From the NCBI RefSeq assembly GCF_030551255.1, contig NZ_CP130630.1:3577501-3641500 (forward strand): a DNA stretch of 64,000 nucleotides, read 5' to 3'. This stretch comes from Streptomyces sp. NL15-2K. GTDB taxonomy: Bacteria > Actinomycetota > Actinomycetes > Streptomycetales > Streptomycetaceae. The position numbers and the translations under genes are program-made. This document shows positions 15,659 to 24,088 of this stretch, one piece after another. How positions within the stretch are numbered: the stretch's first letter is position 1; every line of letters begins with the position of its first letter. The notes below the pieces were generated by a model that ran no database searches, was not told the origin of the DNA, and saw only the letters and a program-made list of their open reading frames with translations.

Positions 15659-15849
15659 GCGTCGACGAGAAGACCCCCGAATGCCACCACGGCATGTGCC
15701 ACCTGTGCACGGGGCCCAAGGTGATACGGCGGACGGGCGCCCCCTCGTGGGAGGCGCCCATCATGACCATTCGCTGCGGCTGCTGGTGCCACGGCCGACA
15801 GCCCCGACGCCGACAGCCCACCCGAACCCCGAAGGAGCGGAGCCGATGA
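15655..15849 (+). CDS. Small Cys/His-rich protein, unknown (2 of 3)
   Basis: 64 residues from a GTG overlapping the previous stop. The motifs CHHGMCHLC and CGCWCHG give six cysteines and four histidines in 45 residues, in a pattern fit for one or two zinc sites. The end is basic (RQPRRRQPTRTPKERSR), consistent with nucleic-acid contact, but this is inference. The next small gene begins within its last codons (ATG at 15846). Confidence 0.5.
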   Translation: MSVDEKTPECHHGMCHLCTGPKVIRRTGAPSWEAPIMTIRCGCWCHGRQPRRRQPTRTPKERSR

Positions 15850-16016
15850 CTGACGAACAGAAGGACCGCACTCAGCGGTACGACGACCTCCGGGCCGGCC
15901 GGGCAGCCGGGTACTGCTGGGTGCGCAACCCACACCAGCGGGGGCGCTGCACGTGGCCGCCAGACCACAAAGGCCGCGACCACAAGGACCACTACGCCAA
16001 GACGACCTGGAAGTAG
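15846..16016 (+). CDS. Small His-rich protein, unknown (3 of 3)
   Basis: 56 residues, MTDEQKDRTQRYDDLRAGRA, then GYCWVRNPHQRGRCTWPPDH and KGRDHKDHYAKTTWK. GAAGGAG lies 7 nt before the ATG and the gene overlaps the previous one. C, C, H, H, H residues are arranged so that CW...RC..PPDHxGxDHxDHY could bind a metal. Similar WPPDHxGxDHxDH tails occur in tiny Streptomyces proteins of unknown role. All three small genes appear to form one translationally coupled operon. Confidence 0.6.
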   Translation: MTDEQKDRTQRYDDLRAGRAAGYCWVRNPHQRGRCTWPPDHKGRDHKDHYAKTTWK

Positions 16017-16023
16017 AGACCCC

Positions 16024-16057
16024 GTCACCGGCGTGGCATGCCGATCGCACCGGTGAC
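16024..16057 (+). terminator. Possible hairpin after the small-protein operon
   Basis: GTCACCGG (16024-16031) pairs with CCGGTGAC (16050-16057) across an 18-base loop, 7 nt after the last stop. No T-run follows. Confidence 0.4.
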
Positions 16058-16202
16058 GATCCCCCGCGGCCCAATGTCTTGATCGTTTCCACTCGGTTGA
16101 GCGTCGGCTGAGCTAACGATCTCTGGCGTGTCGCTACACGGGCCCTGGAAAGTCGGGGCGCACAGTCGACGCAGGTGAAAACGTTCCTGCTCTGATACGC
16201 GA

Positions 16203-16279
16203 TGGTGGGGCGGGTGGGACTCGAACCCACGGCCGACGGATTATGAGTCCGCTGCTCTAACCGGCTGAGCTACCGCCCC
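16203..16279 (-). tRNA. tRNA with CAT anticodon (Ile2 or elongator Met)
   Basis: Acceptor GGGGCGG (16279-16273) pairs with CCGCCCC (16213-16207); CCA is encoded at 16205-16203. D-arm AGCTCAGCCGGTTAGAGC, anticodon loop CTCATAA, T-arm GTGGGTTCGAGTCCCAC. The CAT anticodon means elongator Met, or Ile if the C is modified to lysidine. The body resembles the Ile2 type as I recall it, but the class needs a covariance-model check. Confidence 0.9.
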
Positions 16280-16422
16280 ATAGCGGCGTGTCGCGTACAC
16301 GTGTGCGCGCCGTCTGCCGCAGCATAGCCGCTCATACGATCTCCTGCTTCGGATGGTCGACTTCGCACGGCTTCACGACCTTGAAGGACTGCGCCGCGCC
16401 TCGAGCGGTTCCCCCGGGCATG

Positions 16423-16445
16423 AAAAAGGACCCCTACGGGGTCCT
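16423..16445 (-). terminator. Intrinsic terminator of the tRNA-Asn genes
   Basis: On the minus strand GGACCCC, loop GTA, GGGGTCC and then TTTTT (16427-16423). It directly follows the second tRNA-Asn. Confidence 0.85.
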
Positions 16446-16456
16446 CGTTCAGCATG

Positions 16457-16529
16457 CTCCCCCGACTGGACTCGAACCAGTAACCTGCCGGTTAACAGCC
16501 GGCTGCTCTGCCAATTGAGCTACGGAGGA
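16457..16529 (-). tRNA. tRNA-Asn (GTT), copy 2
   Basis: 73 nt. Acceptor TCCTCCG pairs with CGGGGGA, D-arm AGCTCAATTGGCAGAGC, anticodon loop CTGTTAA, T-arm ACTGGTTCGAGTCCAGT, discriminator G. CCA is not encoded. It is identical to the neighbouring copy over the whole gene and lies 5 nt downstream of it. Confidence 0.93.
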
Positions 16530-16534
16530 CCGAG

Positions 16535-16607
16535 CTCCCCCGACTGGACTCGAACCAGTAACCTGCCGGTTAACAGCCGGCTGCTCTGCCAATTGAGCTA
16601 CGGAGGA
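16535..16607 (-). tRNA. tRNA-Asn (GTT), copy 1
   Basis: Same 73-nt sequence as the downstream copy: acceptor TCCTCCG, anticodon loop CTGTTAA (GTT), T-loop TTCGAGT, discriminator G. The two genes form one transcript ending at the hairpin near 16430. Confidence 0.93.
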
Positions 16608-16766
16608 ATGCCTCGTTGCATCGAACGTACCTACCTGGGTATTCGCCAGAGGGCGGGCGCTCGCTGCGACACATACATTAGCGCAAGCAGGGGGGTGCTC
16701 CGCCAATCGGTTCCCCCCCGGCACCGATGTCGCACCGGAGACCTACACGAGGGAAGGGTGGCCGCC

Positions 16767-17072
16767 ATGCGCTACCGACTCACGTTCGTCGTCGGACTCG
16801 CTCTGGGCTATGTGCTGGGCACGAGGGCCGGACGCGAGCGCTACGAGCAGCTGAAGAAGTCCGCCCGCCAGGTCGCCCAGAACCCCGCCGTCCGCAACAC
16901 CGCCGAGTCGGCGGCGCAGCAGGGCCGCCAGTTCGCGGGCAAGGCGTACCACGTGGTCAGCGACAAGGTGGGCGACCGGGTTCCCGACTCGGTGGCCCAG
17001 CGAGTGCGGTCCCTGCGTGAGCGCAACGTCAACGGCACAGGCCAGGACGACTGGGGCACAAGCAATACATAA
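16767..17072 (+). CDS. YtxH-like small membrane-anchored protein
   Basis: 101 residues, start MRYRLTFVVGLALGYVLGTR with GAGGGAAGGG upstream. One N-terminal hydrophobic helix with G-rich face (VGLALGYVLG) is followed by AGRERYEQLKKSARQVAQNP, the YtxH-type pattern, and an amphipathic helix (ESAAQQGRQFAGKAYHVVSD). These proteins sit in the membrane with a cytoplasmic helical tail; their function is poorly defined, with links to stress. It is monocistronic between the tRNAs and the kinase gene. Confidence 0.75.
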   Translation: MRYRLTFVVGLALGYVLGTRAGRERYEQLKKSARQVAQNPAVRNTAESAAQQGRQFAGKAYHVVSDKVGDRVPDSVAQRVRSLRERNVNGTGQDDWGTSNT

Positions 17073-17105
17073 CGGCACTTCTACGACGCCGAGCGCAGCC
17101 ACGGA

Positions 17106-17160
17106 CCCAGGGGCGCGGGGTGTGACATTTCCGGCTCCGCCGCGTGGGCGCGACCAGCCA
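17106..17160 (+). repeat. Dispersed Streptomyces intergenic repeat, copy A
   Basis: CCCAGGGGCGCGGGG, then a variable centre, then CGGCTCCGCCGCGTGGGCGC and GA. The same string occurs in opposite orientation at 28795-28850. Such sequences recur in Streptomyces intergenic DNA. It occupies most of the gap before the FGGY kinase. Confidence 0.6.
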
Positions 17161-17245
17161 CGGAGCACCCGCACCCGCCGGACCACAGCCACCCCTACGG
17201 CGCCCATGGCCCGAGTCGGCGCCGCGGTACGGCAGAATTTTGGCC

Positions 17246-18700
17246 ATGGGGATAGTCGCCGGGCTGGACAGTTCGCCCGATTTCACTCGTATCGTCGTCT
17301 GCGATGCGGACACAGGTTCCGTGCTCAGGCAGGGATACGCGCCGCACCCGGTGGAGAACACCGAGGGCGGCGGTCGGCCTGCCGATGTCGATCCGCAGGC
17401 GTGGCTGCTGTCCCTGGGCGAGGCGGCCGGGGGCGGGCTGCTCGAAGGCGTGCAGGCCATCGGCGTGTCCGCGCAGCAGAACGCGGTGGTGCCGCTGGAC
17501 GCGCAGGGGGGCACCGTACGGCCGGCGATGGTCGGCGGGGACAAGCGGGCGCAGGTCGCGGCGGCCGATCTCGTCGACGCGCTCGGCGGGCGTGAGGCGT
17601 GGGCGCAGGCGGTGGGGTGCGTACCGCAGGCCGCTCAACCCGTGACCAAGCTGCGCTGGCTCGCCAAGAGCGAGCCCGACGCCGCCCTGCGTACCTCCGT
17701 CCTCATGCAGGCGCACGACTGGCTGGTGTGGCAGTTGCTCGGGCGGCCGGTCAGGAGGACCACGGACCGGGGCGGGGCCTCCGGGACCGGGTACTGGTCG
17801 GCGGCCACCGGCGCCTACCGGGCCGATCTCGTCGAGCTGGCGCTCGGTCACCAGGCGATGCTGCCCGAGGTGATCGGACCGTCGGGTGCCGCCGGTACGA
17901 CGCCGGAGGGGCTGCTGATCTCCGCCGGGACCGGCGAGACGATGGCCGCCGCCTTCGGGCTGGGGCTCGGCATCGGGGACGCGGTGGTCTCCCTCGGGGC
18001 CTCCGGGTCCGTGATGGCCATCCATCCCGAGGCGCTCGTCGACCAGTCCGGGATGATCACCTCCCTGGCGGACGCGACCGGCATGCACCTGCCGGTCGTC
18101 ACCACGCTGAACGCCGTGCGGACCCTGCGCGGGGCCGCCGAGATGCTCGGGCTGCCCGATCTGGAGAGCCTGTCCGATCTGGCGATGAAGTCGACGCCGG
18201 GGTCGCACGGGCTGGTGCTGCTGCCCTATCTGGAGGGTGAGCGGACGCCGAACCTGCCGCACACCGCCGGGACCCTGTCGGGTCTCAGGCGGGAGTCGAT
18301 GAAGCCGGAGCATCTGGCGCGGGCCGCGTTCGAGGGCATGCTGTGCGGGCTCGCGGACGCGCTCGACGTGCTGCGCGGCCGGGGCGTGGACGTGCGGCGG
18401 GTGTTTCTGCTGGGGGCGGCCGCCGAGCTGCCTGCCGTGCAGGCGGCGGCGCCGGCGCTGTTCGGTACGCAGGTCGTCGTACCGCAGCCCGCGGACTACG
18501 CGGCGGTCGGTGCCGCCCGGCAGGCCGCCTGGGCGCTCGGGGTGTCGCAGGGGACGCTCGACCCGCGCACCCCGCCGCCCTGGCACGGCGCGGCCGCGCA
18601 GGTGCTGGAGCCGGGCGAGGAACTGGCGGTCGGGCAGGCCGTGCGGCAGCAGTTCGTGTCGGTGCGGGAGCAGACGCATCCGGGGGCGTTCCGGGCATAG
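17246..18700 (+). CDS. FGGY-family carbohydrate kinase (xylulokinase-like)
   Basis: 484 residues from the ATG at 17246 (MGIVAGLDSSPDFTRIVVCD). The first ATP-binding fold has GLDSS; the sugar-site segment is VSAQQNAVVPLDAQGGTVRP; the central hinge reads ISAGTGETMAAAFGLGLGIG and VSLGASGSVMA; near the end VFLLGAAAELPAVQ replaces the usual GGGA(K/R)S motif. The enzyme should phosphorylate a pentulose or polyol. The weak GGGAKS motif (LLGAAAELP) is unusual and leaves the substrate open. It is followed by a direct repeat of TTCCGGGCATAG spanning its stop codon. Confidence 0.85.
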   Translation: MGIVAGLDSSPDFTRIVVCDADTGSVLRQGYAPHPVENTEGGGRPADVDPQAWLLSLGEAAGGGLLEGVQAIGVSAQQNAVVPLDAQGGTVRPAMVGGDKRAQVAAADLVDALGGREAWAQAVGCVPQAAQPVTKLRWLAKSEPDAALRTSVLMQAHDWLVWQLLGRPVRRTTDRGGASGTGYWSAATGAYRADLVELALGHQAMLPEVIGPSGAAGTTPEGLLISAGTGETMAAAFGLGLGIGDAVVSLGASGSVMAIHPEALVDQSGMITSLADATGMHLPVVTTLNAVRTLRGAAEMLGLPDLESLSDLAMKSTPGSHGLVLLPYLEGERTPNLPHTAGTLSGLRRESMKPEHLARAAFEGMLCGLADALDVLRGRGVDVRRVFLLGAAAELPAVQAAAPALFGTQVVVPQPADYAAVGAARQAAWALGVSQGTLDPRTPPPWHGAAAQVLEPGEELAVGQAVRQQFVSVREQTHPGAFRA

Positions 18701-18907
18701 CTCCGGGGGTGTTCCGGGCATAGCGGAACGTAAGGTTCCGGTAGGAATCGCATCCCTGTCGCACCCCTGTCGCAGCCTTGTCGCACCCATAAGGCCGTAC
18801 GAAGCCACGCTGTCGGCTTAATCGGTTGAGGTAACGCGGGTGGAGTGTTCGACGATAGGGGCCAGGGGCAACCAACCGGCCCCGCCGTCGACTCCGAGAG
18901 ACAACGC

Positions 18908-20641
18908 GTGCTCATACGACTTCTGCGTACCTACCTCAGGCCTTACAAGAGACCCATCACCCTGCTGGTGCTGCTGCAGTTGCTGCAGACCTGCGCCACG
19001 CTCTACCTGCCCACGCTGAACGCCGACATCATCGACGACGGTGTGGTGAAGGGGGACACCGGCTACATCCTCGGTTACGGCGCCCTGATGATCGGCATCT
19101 CGCTGGTACAGGTCGTGTGCAACATCGGTGCCGTGTACTACGGCGCGCAGACCGCCTCGGCGCTCGGCCGGGACGTCCGGGCAGCCGTCTTCGACCGGGT
19201 GCAGTCCTTCTCGGCGCGCGAGGTCGGCCAGTTCGGCGCGCCCTCGCTGATCACCCGGACGACGAACGACGTCCAGCAGGTCCAGATGCTGGTCCTGATG
19301 ACGTTCACGCTGATGGTGTCCGCGCCGATCATGTGCGTGGGGGGCATCGTGCTGGCGCTCGGTCTGGACGTGCCGCTGTCCGGGGTGCTGGTCGCGGTGG
19401 TGCCGGTGATGGGCATCTGTGTGACGCTGATCGTGCGCCGGCTGCGCCCGCTGTTCCGGTCCATGCAGGAGCGCCTGGACACGGTGAACCGGGTGCTGCG
19501 TGAGCAGATCACCGGCAACCGGGTGATCCGCGCGTTCGTGCGGGACGAGTACGAGCAGCACCGCTTCCGGAAGGCGAACACCGATCTGACCGACATGGCG
19601 CTGGGCACCGGGCGGCTGCTCGCGCTGATGTTCCCGATGGTCATGACGGTGGTGAACCTGTCGTCGATCGCCGTGGTGTGGTTCGGCGCGCACCGCATCG
19701 ACAGCGGCGGGATGCAGATCGGCGGCCTGACCGCGTTCCTCGCCTATCTGATGCAGATCGTGATGTCCGTGATGATGGCCACGTTCATGTTCATGATGGT
19801 GCCGCGCGCGGAGGTGTGCGCCGAGCGCATCCAGGAGGTCCTGGACACCTCGTCGAGCGTGGTTCCGCCGACGGCTCCCGTGCGCGAGCTGCGCCGCCAC
19901 GGCCATCTGGAGCTCCGCGGGGCGGGCTTCCGCTACCCGGGGGCCGAGGAGCCGGTGCTGAGGTCGGTCGACCTGGTGGCCCGGCCCGGTGAGACGACCG
20001 CCGTGATCGGCTCGACCGGCAGCGGGAAGTCCACGCTGCTCGGGCTGGTGCCGCGGCTGTTCGACGCGACCGACGGCGAGGTGCTCGTCGACGGCGTGGA
20101 CGTGGCGACCATCGACCCGATCCTGCTGGCGAAGACGGTCGGGATGGTGCCGCAGCGGCCGTACCTGTTCGCGGGCACGGTGGCCACCAACCTGCGCTAC
20201 GGCAACCCGGACGCCACCGACGAGGAGCTGTGGCACGCGCTGGAGGTGGCGCAGGCCAAGGGCTTCGTGGAGCGGCTGGAGGGCGGGCTCGACGCGCCGA
20301 TCGCGCAGGGCGGCACGAATGTGTCGGGCGGTCAGCGCCAGCGTCTCGCCATCGCCCGCACCCTCGTCCAGCGCCCGGAGATCTACCTCTTCGACGACTC
20401 CTTCTCCGCGCTCGACTACGCCACCGACGCGGCCCTGCGTGCGGCGCTCGCCGACGAGACCGCAGAGGCGACCGTCGTCATCGTCGCCCAGCGGGTGGCG
20501 ACCATCCGGGACGCCGACCGGATCGTCGTCCTCGACGAGGGGCGGGTCGTCGGCACCGGACGGCACCACGAGCTGATGGCGGACAACGAGACCTACCGGG
20601 AGATCGTGCTCTCCCAGCTGACGGAAGCGGAGGCTGCCTGA
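18908..20641 (+). CDS. ABC exporter half-transporter A (degenerate nucleotide site)
   Basis: 577 residues from the GTG at 18908 (VLIRLLRTYLRPYKRPITLL); an upstream GTG at 18845 is possible. Six membrane helices are followed by the nucleotide domain: Walker A GSTGSGKST, signature VSGGQRQRLAIA, but Walker B is YLFDDSFSALD with Asp-Ser where the catalytic Glu belongs, and the H-loop reads VAQRVATI with Gln for His. This is the non-catalytic half of a heterodimeric exporter such as TmrAB or BmrCD. The stop shares one base with the start of the second half (TGATG). Confidence 0.93.
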   Translation: MLIRLLRTYLRPYKRPITLLVLLQLLQTCATLYLPTLNADIIDDGVVKGDTGYILGYGALMIGISLVQVVCNIGAVYYGAQTASALGRDVRAAVFDRVQSFSAREVGQFGAPSLITRTTNDVQQVQMLVLMTFTLMVSAPIMCVGGIVLALGLDVPLSGVLVAVVPVMGICVTLIVRRLRPLFRSMQERLDTVNRVLREQITGNRVIRAFVRDEYEQHRFRKANTDLTDMALGTGRLLALMFPMVMTVVNLSSIAVVWFGAHRIDSGGMQIGGLTAFLAYLMQIVMSVMMATFMFMMVPRAEVCAERIQEVLDTSSSVVPPTAPVRELRRHGHLELRGAGFRYPGAEEPVLRSVDLVARPGETTAVIGSTGSGKSTLLGLVPRLFDATDGEVLVDGVDVATIDPILLAKTVGMVPQRPYLFAGTVATNLRYGNPDATDEELWHALEVAQAKGFVERLEGGLDAPIAQGGTNVSGGQRQRLAIARTLVQRPEIYLFDDSFSALDYATDAALRAALADETAEATVVIVAQRVATIRDADRIVVLDEGRVVGTGRHHELMADNETYREIVLSQLTEAEAA

Positions 20642-22569
20642 TGGCGGGGCCAGCAGGGCGGATGATGGCCGGGGGCGGCCCCGACCAGCATTCGATGGAC
20701 TTCAAGGGGTCGGGCAAACGGCTCGTCGCCCAGTTCAAGCCGGAGCGGCTGACCATCTACGCGCTGCTGCTGTGCGTGCTCGTGTCCGTCGGCCTGTCGG
20801 TCATCGGGCCGAAGATCCTCGGCAAGGCCACCGACCTGGTCTTCGCGGGGATCATCGGGCGGCAGATGCCGGCCGGGGACACCAAGGACGAGGTCCTCGC
20901 GTCGATGCGCGAGCGCGGCGACGGCTCGATCGCCGACATGCTCAGGAGCACGGACTTCACCCCGGGCAAGGGCATCGACTTCGGCGCCGTCGGGAACGTC
21001 CTGCTGCTCGCGCTCGTCGTGTTCATGGTCGCCGGTCTGCTGATGCTGGTGGCCACGCGGCTGGTGAACAGCGCCGTGAACCGGACCATGTACCGGATGC
21101 GCGAGGACGTGCAGACGAAGCTGTCGCGGCTGCCGCTGTCGTACTTCGACAAGCGGCAGCGCGGTGAGGTGCTCAGCCGGGCCACCAACGACATCGACAA
21201 CATCGGGCAGACCCTCCAGCAGTCGATGGGCCAGCTCATCAACTCGGTGCTCACCATCATCGGCGTGCTCGTGATGATGTTCTGGGTGTCGTGGCTGCTG
21301 GCGCTGGTCGCCCTGGTCACCGTGCCGCTGTCGTACGTCGTCGCCACGCGCGTCGGCAAACGGTCGCAGCCGCACTTCGTGCAGCAGTGGCGCACCACCG
21401 GCAAGCTCAACGCGCACGTCGAGGAGATGTACACCGGGCACGCCCTGGTGAAGGTGTTCGGGCGGCAGGACGAGTCGGCCCAGAAGTTCGCCGAGCAGAA
21501 CGAGGCGCTGTACGAGGCCGGGTTCAAGGCGCAGTTCAACAGCGGGGTCATGCAGCCGCTGATGATGTTCGTGTCGAACCTGAACTACGTGCTGATCGCG
21601 GTCGTCGGCGGGCTGCGGGTGGCGGCCGGCGCGCTGTCCATCGGTGATGTGCAGGCCTTCATCCAGTACTCGCGGCAGTTCTCGATGCCGCTGACGCAGG
21701 TCGCGTCGATGGCGAACCTCGTCCAGTCGGGTGTCGCCTCGGCCGAGCGGGTCTTCGAACTCCTGGACGCGGAGGAGCAGGAGGCGGATCCGGTGCCGGG
21801 CGTACGGCCCGAGGAACTGCGCGGGCGGGTGGCGCTGGAGCACGTGTCGTTCCGGTACGACCCCGAGAAGCCGCTCATCGAGGACCTCTCGCTGAAGGTC
21901 GAGCCCGGGCAGACGGTCGCCATCGTCGGCCCGACCGGCGCCGGCAAGACCACGCTGGTCAACCTGCTGATGCGGTTCTACGACGTCACCGGCGGGCGTA
22001 TCACCCTCGACGGCGTCGACATCGCCAGGATGTCCCGGGACGAACTGCGGGCCGGGATCGGCATGGTGCTCCAGGACACCTGGCTGTTCGGCGGGACGAT
22101 CGCCGAGAACATCGCGTACGGGGCGTCCAGGGAGATCAACCGGGGTGAGATCGAGGAGGCGGCTCGGGCGGCCCACGCGGACCGGTTCATCCGGACGCTG
22201 CCCGACGGCTACGACACCGTGATCGACGGTGAGGGCAGTGGGGTCAGCGCCGGTGAGAAGCAGCTCATCACCATCGCGCGGGCGTTTTTGTCCGACCCGG
22301 TGATCCTGGTGCTGGACGAGGCGACGAGTTCGGTGGACACGCGGACGGAAGTGTTGATCCAGAAGGCGATGGCCAAGCTGGCGCATGGGCGTACGTCGTT
22401 CGTGATCGCGCATCGGTTGTCGACGATTCGGGACGCGGACACGATTCTGGTGATGGAGAACGGGGCGATCGTCGAGCAGGGTACGCATACCGATCTGCTG
22501 GCGGCCGATGGGGCGTATGCGCGGTTGTACAAGGCGCAGTTCGCTCAGGCGGTGGCTGAGGTGGACTGA
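20641..22569 (+). CDS. ABC exporter half-transporter B (catalytic half)
   Basis: 642 residues, MAGPAGRMMAGGGPDQHSMD. After a Gly-rich tail come six helices with a long extracytoplasmic insert (GIIGRQMPAGDTKDEV to KGIDFG). The nucleotide domain has Walker A GPTGAGKTT, Walker B LVLDEATSSVD with the catalytic Glu and H-loop VIAHRLSTIRD, while its signature reads VSAGEKQ rather than SGGQ. The complementary defects of the two halves show one consensus and one degenerate ATP site in the dimer. Likely exports a lipid, peptide or drug; the substrate is not deducible. Confidence 0.93.
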   Translation: MAGPAGRMMAGGGPDQHSMDFKGSGKRLVAQFKPERLTIYALLLCVLVSVGLSVIGPKILGKATDLVFAGIIGRQMPAGDTKDEVLASMRERGDGSIADMLRSTDFTPGKGIDFGAVGNVLLLALVVFMVAGLLMLVATRLVNSAVNRTMYRMREDVQTKLSRLPLSYFDKRQRGEVLSRATNDIDNIGQTLQQSMGQLINSVLTIIGVLVMMFWVSWLLALVALVTVPLSYVVATRVGKRSQPHFVQQWRTTGKLNAHVEEMYTGHALVKVFGRQDESAQKFAEQNEALYEAGFKAQFNSGVMQPLMMFVSNLNYVLIAVVGGLRVAAGALSIGDVQAFIQYSRQFSMPLTQVASMANLVQSGVASAERVFELLDAEEQEADPVPGVRPEELRGRVALEHVSFRYDPEKPLIEDLSLKVEPGQTVAIVGPTGAGKTTLVNLLMRFYDVTGGRITLDGVDIARMSRDELRAGIGMVLQDTWLFGGTIAENIAYGASREINRGEIEEAARAAHADRFIRTLPDGYDTVIDGEGSGVSAGEKQLITIARAFLSDPVILVLDEATSSVDTRTEVLIQKAMAKLAHGRTSFVIAHRLSTIRDADTILVMENGAIVEQGTHTDLLAADGAYARLYKAQFAQAVAEVD

Positions 22570-22589
22570 GTTCGGTGCGCTGTGTGGGG

Positions 22590-22657
22590 GCTGGGGCGGG
22601 TGGGTGCGCTTGCCCGCGCTTGCGGGGTGCCGCTGCGCCCACCCGTGCCGCCCCAGC
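22590..22657. terminator. Long imperfect hairpin between convergent ABC exporter and sigma genes
   Basis: GCTGGGGCGG (22590-22599) pairs with CCGCCCCAGC (22648-22657), and inner GGGTGGGTGCGC pairs with GCGCCCACCC with a bulge. It lies 20 nt after the exporter stop and 28 nt before the end of the convergent sigma gene, so it can end both transcripts. The sequence style recurs in Streptomyces intergenic DNA. Confidence 0.6.
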
Positions 22658-22685
22658 GGCACGACTGCCCGCAGCTACGGCGGCA

Positions 22686-23822
22686 TCAGTCCAGATAGCC
22701 CCTTAGCTGGTCCGCGAACGCGTGGTCCCTCAGTTTGTTCAGCGTCTTCGACTCGATCTGCCGTATCCGTTCCCGCGTCACCCCGAAGATGCGGCCGATC
22801 TCCTCCAGCGTGCGCGGGCGGCCGTCCGCCAGGCCGTACCTCAGTTGTACGACCTTCCTCTCCCGCTCCCCCAGTGTCGACAGCACCGCCTCCAGGTGCT
22901 CCCTGAGCAGCAGGAACGCCGCCGACTCGACCGGGCTGGTCGCGTCGCCGTCCTCGATGAGGTCGCCGAGGGCGACTTCGTCCTCCTCGCCGACCGGGGC
23001 GTGCAGGGAGACGGGTTCCTGGGCGAGGCGGAGGACCTCGCTGACGCGCTCGGGCGGCAGGTCGAGGTGGGCGGCGACCTCCGCCGGGGTCGGTTCGTAG
23101 CCGCGTTCCTGGAGCATGCGGCGCTGCACCCGTACGACCCGGTTGATGAGTTCGACGACGTGGACCGGGACCCGGATGGTGCGGGCCTGGTCGGCGAGGG
23201 CGCGGGACATGGCCTGGCGGATCCACCAGGTGGCGTACGTGGAGAACTTGTAGCCGCGGGCGTAGTCGAACTTCTCGACGGCCCTGATCAGGCCCAGGTT
23301 TCCCTCCTGGACGAGGTCGAGCATGGTCAGCCCGCGGCCGACGTACCGCTTCGCCACGGACACGACCAGCCGCAGGTTCGCCTCGATGAGGCGGCGCTTG
23401 GCCATGCGGCCCATGACGACCAGTTTGTCCAGATCGAGGGCGAGCTGGCTGTCCAGGTCGGGGGCGAGGCGCAGCTTCTCCTCGGCGAACAGGCCGGCCT
23501 CGACGCGGCGGGCGAGGTCGACCTCCTCGGCCGCGGTGAGCAGCGGGATGCGGCCGATCTCCCGCAGGTACTGGCGGAACAGGTCCGAGGAGGGTCCGCT
23601 GGTGTCGGCCTTGGCGCGGGCCGGCTCGGGCGGCTCGGGGACCTCGACGGCCTCGGGGGCCTCGGCGCTCTCCAGCGCTTCGGCGGGCGGGCCCTCCGGC
23701 TCCGCCTCGGGGTGGTGCACGACACGGTTCTGCGACGGGACCGCGACGAGAACGTCGGTCTCCGTATCAGGTTCCGCGCCGTCCGTACTGATGTCGGTCT
23801 GGGTGAGGGTCTGGGTCTGCAC
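22686..23822 (-). CDS. hrdA: Principal-like (group 2) RNA polymerase sigma factor, HrdA type
   Basis: 378 residues from the GTG at 23822 ([20 protein letters not shown]), chosen because GGAGG lies 8 nt upstream; an open frame extends to 24020 without a ribosome site. After an acidic Pro/Glu-rich segment come region 1.2 ([20 protein letters not shown]), region 2 ([34 protein letters not shown]), region 3 ([13 protein letters not shown]) and region 4 with the helix-turn-helix ([20 protein letters not shown]). It lacks the long N-terminal part of the essential HrdB. Its place beside dnaG and a dGTPase gene matches hrdA as I remember it in S. coelicolor. Confidence 0.85.
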   Translation of the reverse strand: MQTQTLTQTDISTDGAEPDTETDVLVAVPSQNRVVHHPEAEPEGPPAEALESAEAPEAVEVPEPPEPARAKADTSGPSSDLFRQYLREIGRIPLLTAAEEVDLARRVEAGLFAEEKLRLAPDLDSQLALDLDKLVVMGRMAKRRLIEANLRLVVSVAKRYVGRGLTMLDLVQEGNLGLIRAVEKFDYARGYKFSTYATWWIRQAMSRALADQARTIRVPVHVVELINRVVRVQRRMLQERGYEPTPAEVAAHLDLPPERVSEVLRLAQEPVSLHAPVGEEDEVALGDLIEDGDATSPVESAAFLLLREHLEAVLSTLGERERKVVQLRYGLADGRPRTLEEIGRIFGVTRERIRQIESKTLNKLRDHAFADQLRGYLD

Positions 23823-24088
23823 GGGGGCGACCTCCAGGATGATCGCTGCTGAGGTGTGCGGCAGCGGTACTTCGGGGGCGGAGTCGGCGGCCTCGCCGCT
23901 GTCCGTCCCGTACGCGATGAGTGGAACCGCGGGGGTGTGGGACCCGCTGGGGACGGATCGGCCGCGCTCCGAGGACTCAGGCACCGGAACCCAGTGTGGA
24001 GTACGACACATCGCCGCCACGAGGGGCGTGCGGTGACTTTTTGAGTCCGGTCCGTGACCGCGTGGTTACCCTGTCGGACGCGACACGC

